A stretch of 6,958 bases of DNA from assembly GCA_026706425.1 (NCBI GenBank), contig JAPOYW010000198.1, forward strand, positions 1 through 6,958. Reading direction: 5' to 3'. The notes under the pieces are model-generated. The model saw nothing but the letters and a program-made list of their open reading frames with translations. It did no database searches and had not been told where the DNA came from. Source of the stretch: Gammaproteobacteria bacterium. GTDB taxonomy: Bacteria; Pseudomonadota; Gammaproteobacteria; Pseudomonadales; Azotimanducaceae. Both the position numbers and the translations under genes were made by a program. Numbering within the stretch: position 1 is the stretch's first letter; every line of letters begins with the position of its first letter. This document shows, piece by piece, positions 6,269 to 6,958 of the stretch.

Positions 6269-6929
6269 TGGTCGTCCATGGTGATGGACGGCGGAGGCGC
6301 GGTACCGGCGGCGTTGCGCCAAAGCGCGCCCGCAATGCGTCGGGCGCAGTCCACGTATAGCGCGGTTACTTGACCGGTTGCATCCGCGACCACGGTCGGC
6401 AAGCCGGCATCCGTCGACCGGCGGATGCGGGGGTCGAGCGGAAACGCCCCGAGCAGCTCGACCCCGTATTCCTCGGCCACCCGCGCTCCGCCGCCCTCGC
6501 CGAACAGGTGGTGGACTTCGCCGCAACCGCATTCGAACCAGCTCATGTTCTCGACGATGCCGAGGATCGGGATGTCTACCTTCTGGAACATCTCGATGCC
6601 CTTTCGGGCGTCCAGGAGCGCGATGTCCTGGGGCGTGGTGACGATGACCACCCCGCTGACCGCCGCCTGCTGGGAAAGGGTCAACTGGATGTCTCCGGTG
6701 CCGGGCGGCATGTCCACGACCAGGTAGTCGAGTCCGCCCCAGTCGGTCTGTTCGAGTAGCTGACGCAGCGCGCCCGAGGCCATCGGACCGCGCCACACCA
6801 TCGGCGTCCTTTCATCGGTGAGCATGCTCATCGACATGGCTTCGATTCCGTGCGCTCGAATCGGCACGAACAGGCGTTGATCGCGCACTTCCGGACGCCG
6901 GCCGTCCGGGACCCCGAGCATCATGCCCT
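6265..6929 (-). CDS. mrp: Mrp/ApbC iron-sulfur cluster carrier ATPase, 5' end missing
   Basis: Mrp (ApbC) is a MinD/NBP35-type P-loop ATPase that carries and transfers Fe-S clusters in the cytoplasm. About 220 C-terminal residues remain. Seen are MMLGVPDGRRPEVRDQ, TPMVWRGPMASGAL, DYLVVDMPPGTGDIQLTLSQ (the switch region after Walker B), VIVTTPQDIALLDARKG and GIVENMSWFEC. The N-terminal part with the Walker A GKGGVGKS loop, and any MIP18-like domain, would lie right of the window. The cluster-binding motif reads CGC (6523-6531) where the family normally has CxxC. On the minus strand a TAG appears at 6928-6930, just before the two Met codons; this comes from the fold-back at the window end and is not a genuine start or truncation. 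The gene overlaps dcd by 4 bp. The family call is secure despite the missing part. Confidence 0.95.
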
Positions 6930-6958
6930 AGCCAGGGCATGATGCTCGGGGTCCCGGA
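6905..6958. repeat. Perfect inverted repeat at window end, a probable fold-back chimera of mrp
   Basis: Two 25-bp arms (6905-6929 and 6934-6958) are exact reverse complements around a 4-base loop, and the right arm ends exactly at the last base. On the plus strand, 6927-6956 reads in frame as PSQGMMLGVP. This is the Mrp segment expected just upstream of, and including, the MMLGVP encoded on the minus strand. So the sequence appears to leave the antisense strand and return on the sense strand of the same gene, with GCCCT (6925-6929) as shared bases at the switch. That is the pattern of a template-switch or assembly artefact, not of a natural hairpin. Confidence 0.85.

Noticed and set aside
6269..6796. 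Upstream extension of the dcd frame through mrp, suggesting a fused protein
   Set aside because: The extension is the wrong frame of mrp and is Arg/Gly-rich without motifs; dcd has a proper start at 6268 with an ATGA overlap.
6905..6958. Terminal hairpin as a transcription terminator or mobile-element end
   Set aside because: It has no T-tract, lies inside the mrp coding region, and its second arm is the same gene's sense strand, which points to a fold-back artefact.

Overview
The window is high-GC DNA, almost entirely coding, and reads as a chromosomal housekeeping segment of a gammaproteobacterium. The main support is an Hda-type DnaA regulator with a clamp-binding N-terminus, sitting in a purM / DUF2066 / CDP-alcohol phosphatidyltransferase / hda neighbourhood, plus an adjacent mrp-dcd pair. 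No species can be named from sequence reading alone. There is no sign of phage, transposon, CRISPR or RNA genes.

Layout. A minus-strand gene run starts near 4437 and goes leftward to the window edge: a DUF2066 secreted protein (3301-4437), a CDP-alcohol phosphatidyltransferase (2714-3304), hda (2034-2717), a MurG-family glycosyltransferase (938-2026) and a D-3-phosphoglycerate dehydrogenase cut by the left edge (1-921). Junctions are a 4-bp overlap, a 4-bp overlap, a 7-bp gap and a 16-bp gap, so this is very probably one operon. A 224-bp divergent spacer (4438-4661) separates it from plus-strand purM (4662-5693). purM runs convergently into minus-strand dcd (5705-6268), which overlaps mrp (6265 to about 6929) by 4 bp. 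The mrp 5' end is lost at the right edge.

How the genes relate. purM (purine synthesis), dcd (dUTP/dTTP supply) and mrp (Fe-S cluster carriage) are ordinary metabolic genes. The leftward operon is more mixed. It joins an envelope-lipid enzyme, a negative regulator of DnaA, a cell-wall or lipid-linked glycosyltransferase and the first enzyme of serine synthesis. The lipid enzyme and hda are translationally overlapped, which is notable because acidic phospholipids and Hda act in opposite directions on DnaA in E. coli.

The points most worth a second look are: (1) the MurG-family gene lies outside any division/cell-wall cluster and resembles a second MurG class I associate with Firmicutes; (2) the Mrp cysteine motif is CxC instead of CxxC; (3) the last 54 bases are a fold-back of the mrp gene onto itself and almost certainly a sequencing or assembly chimera. 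I did not find a clearly new system; most of the window is recognisable housekeeping.
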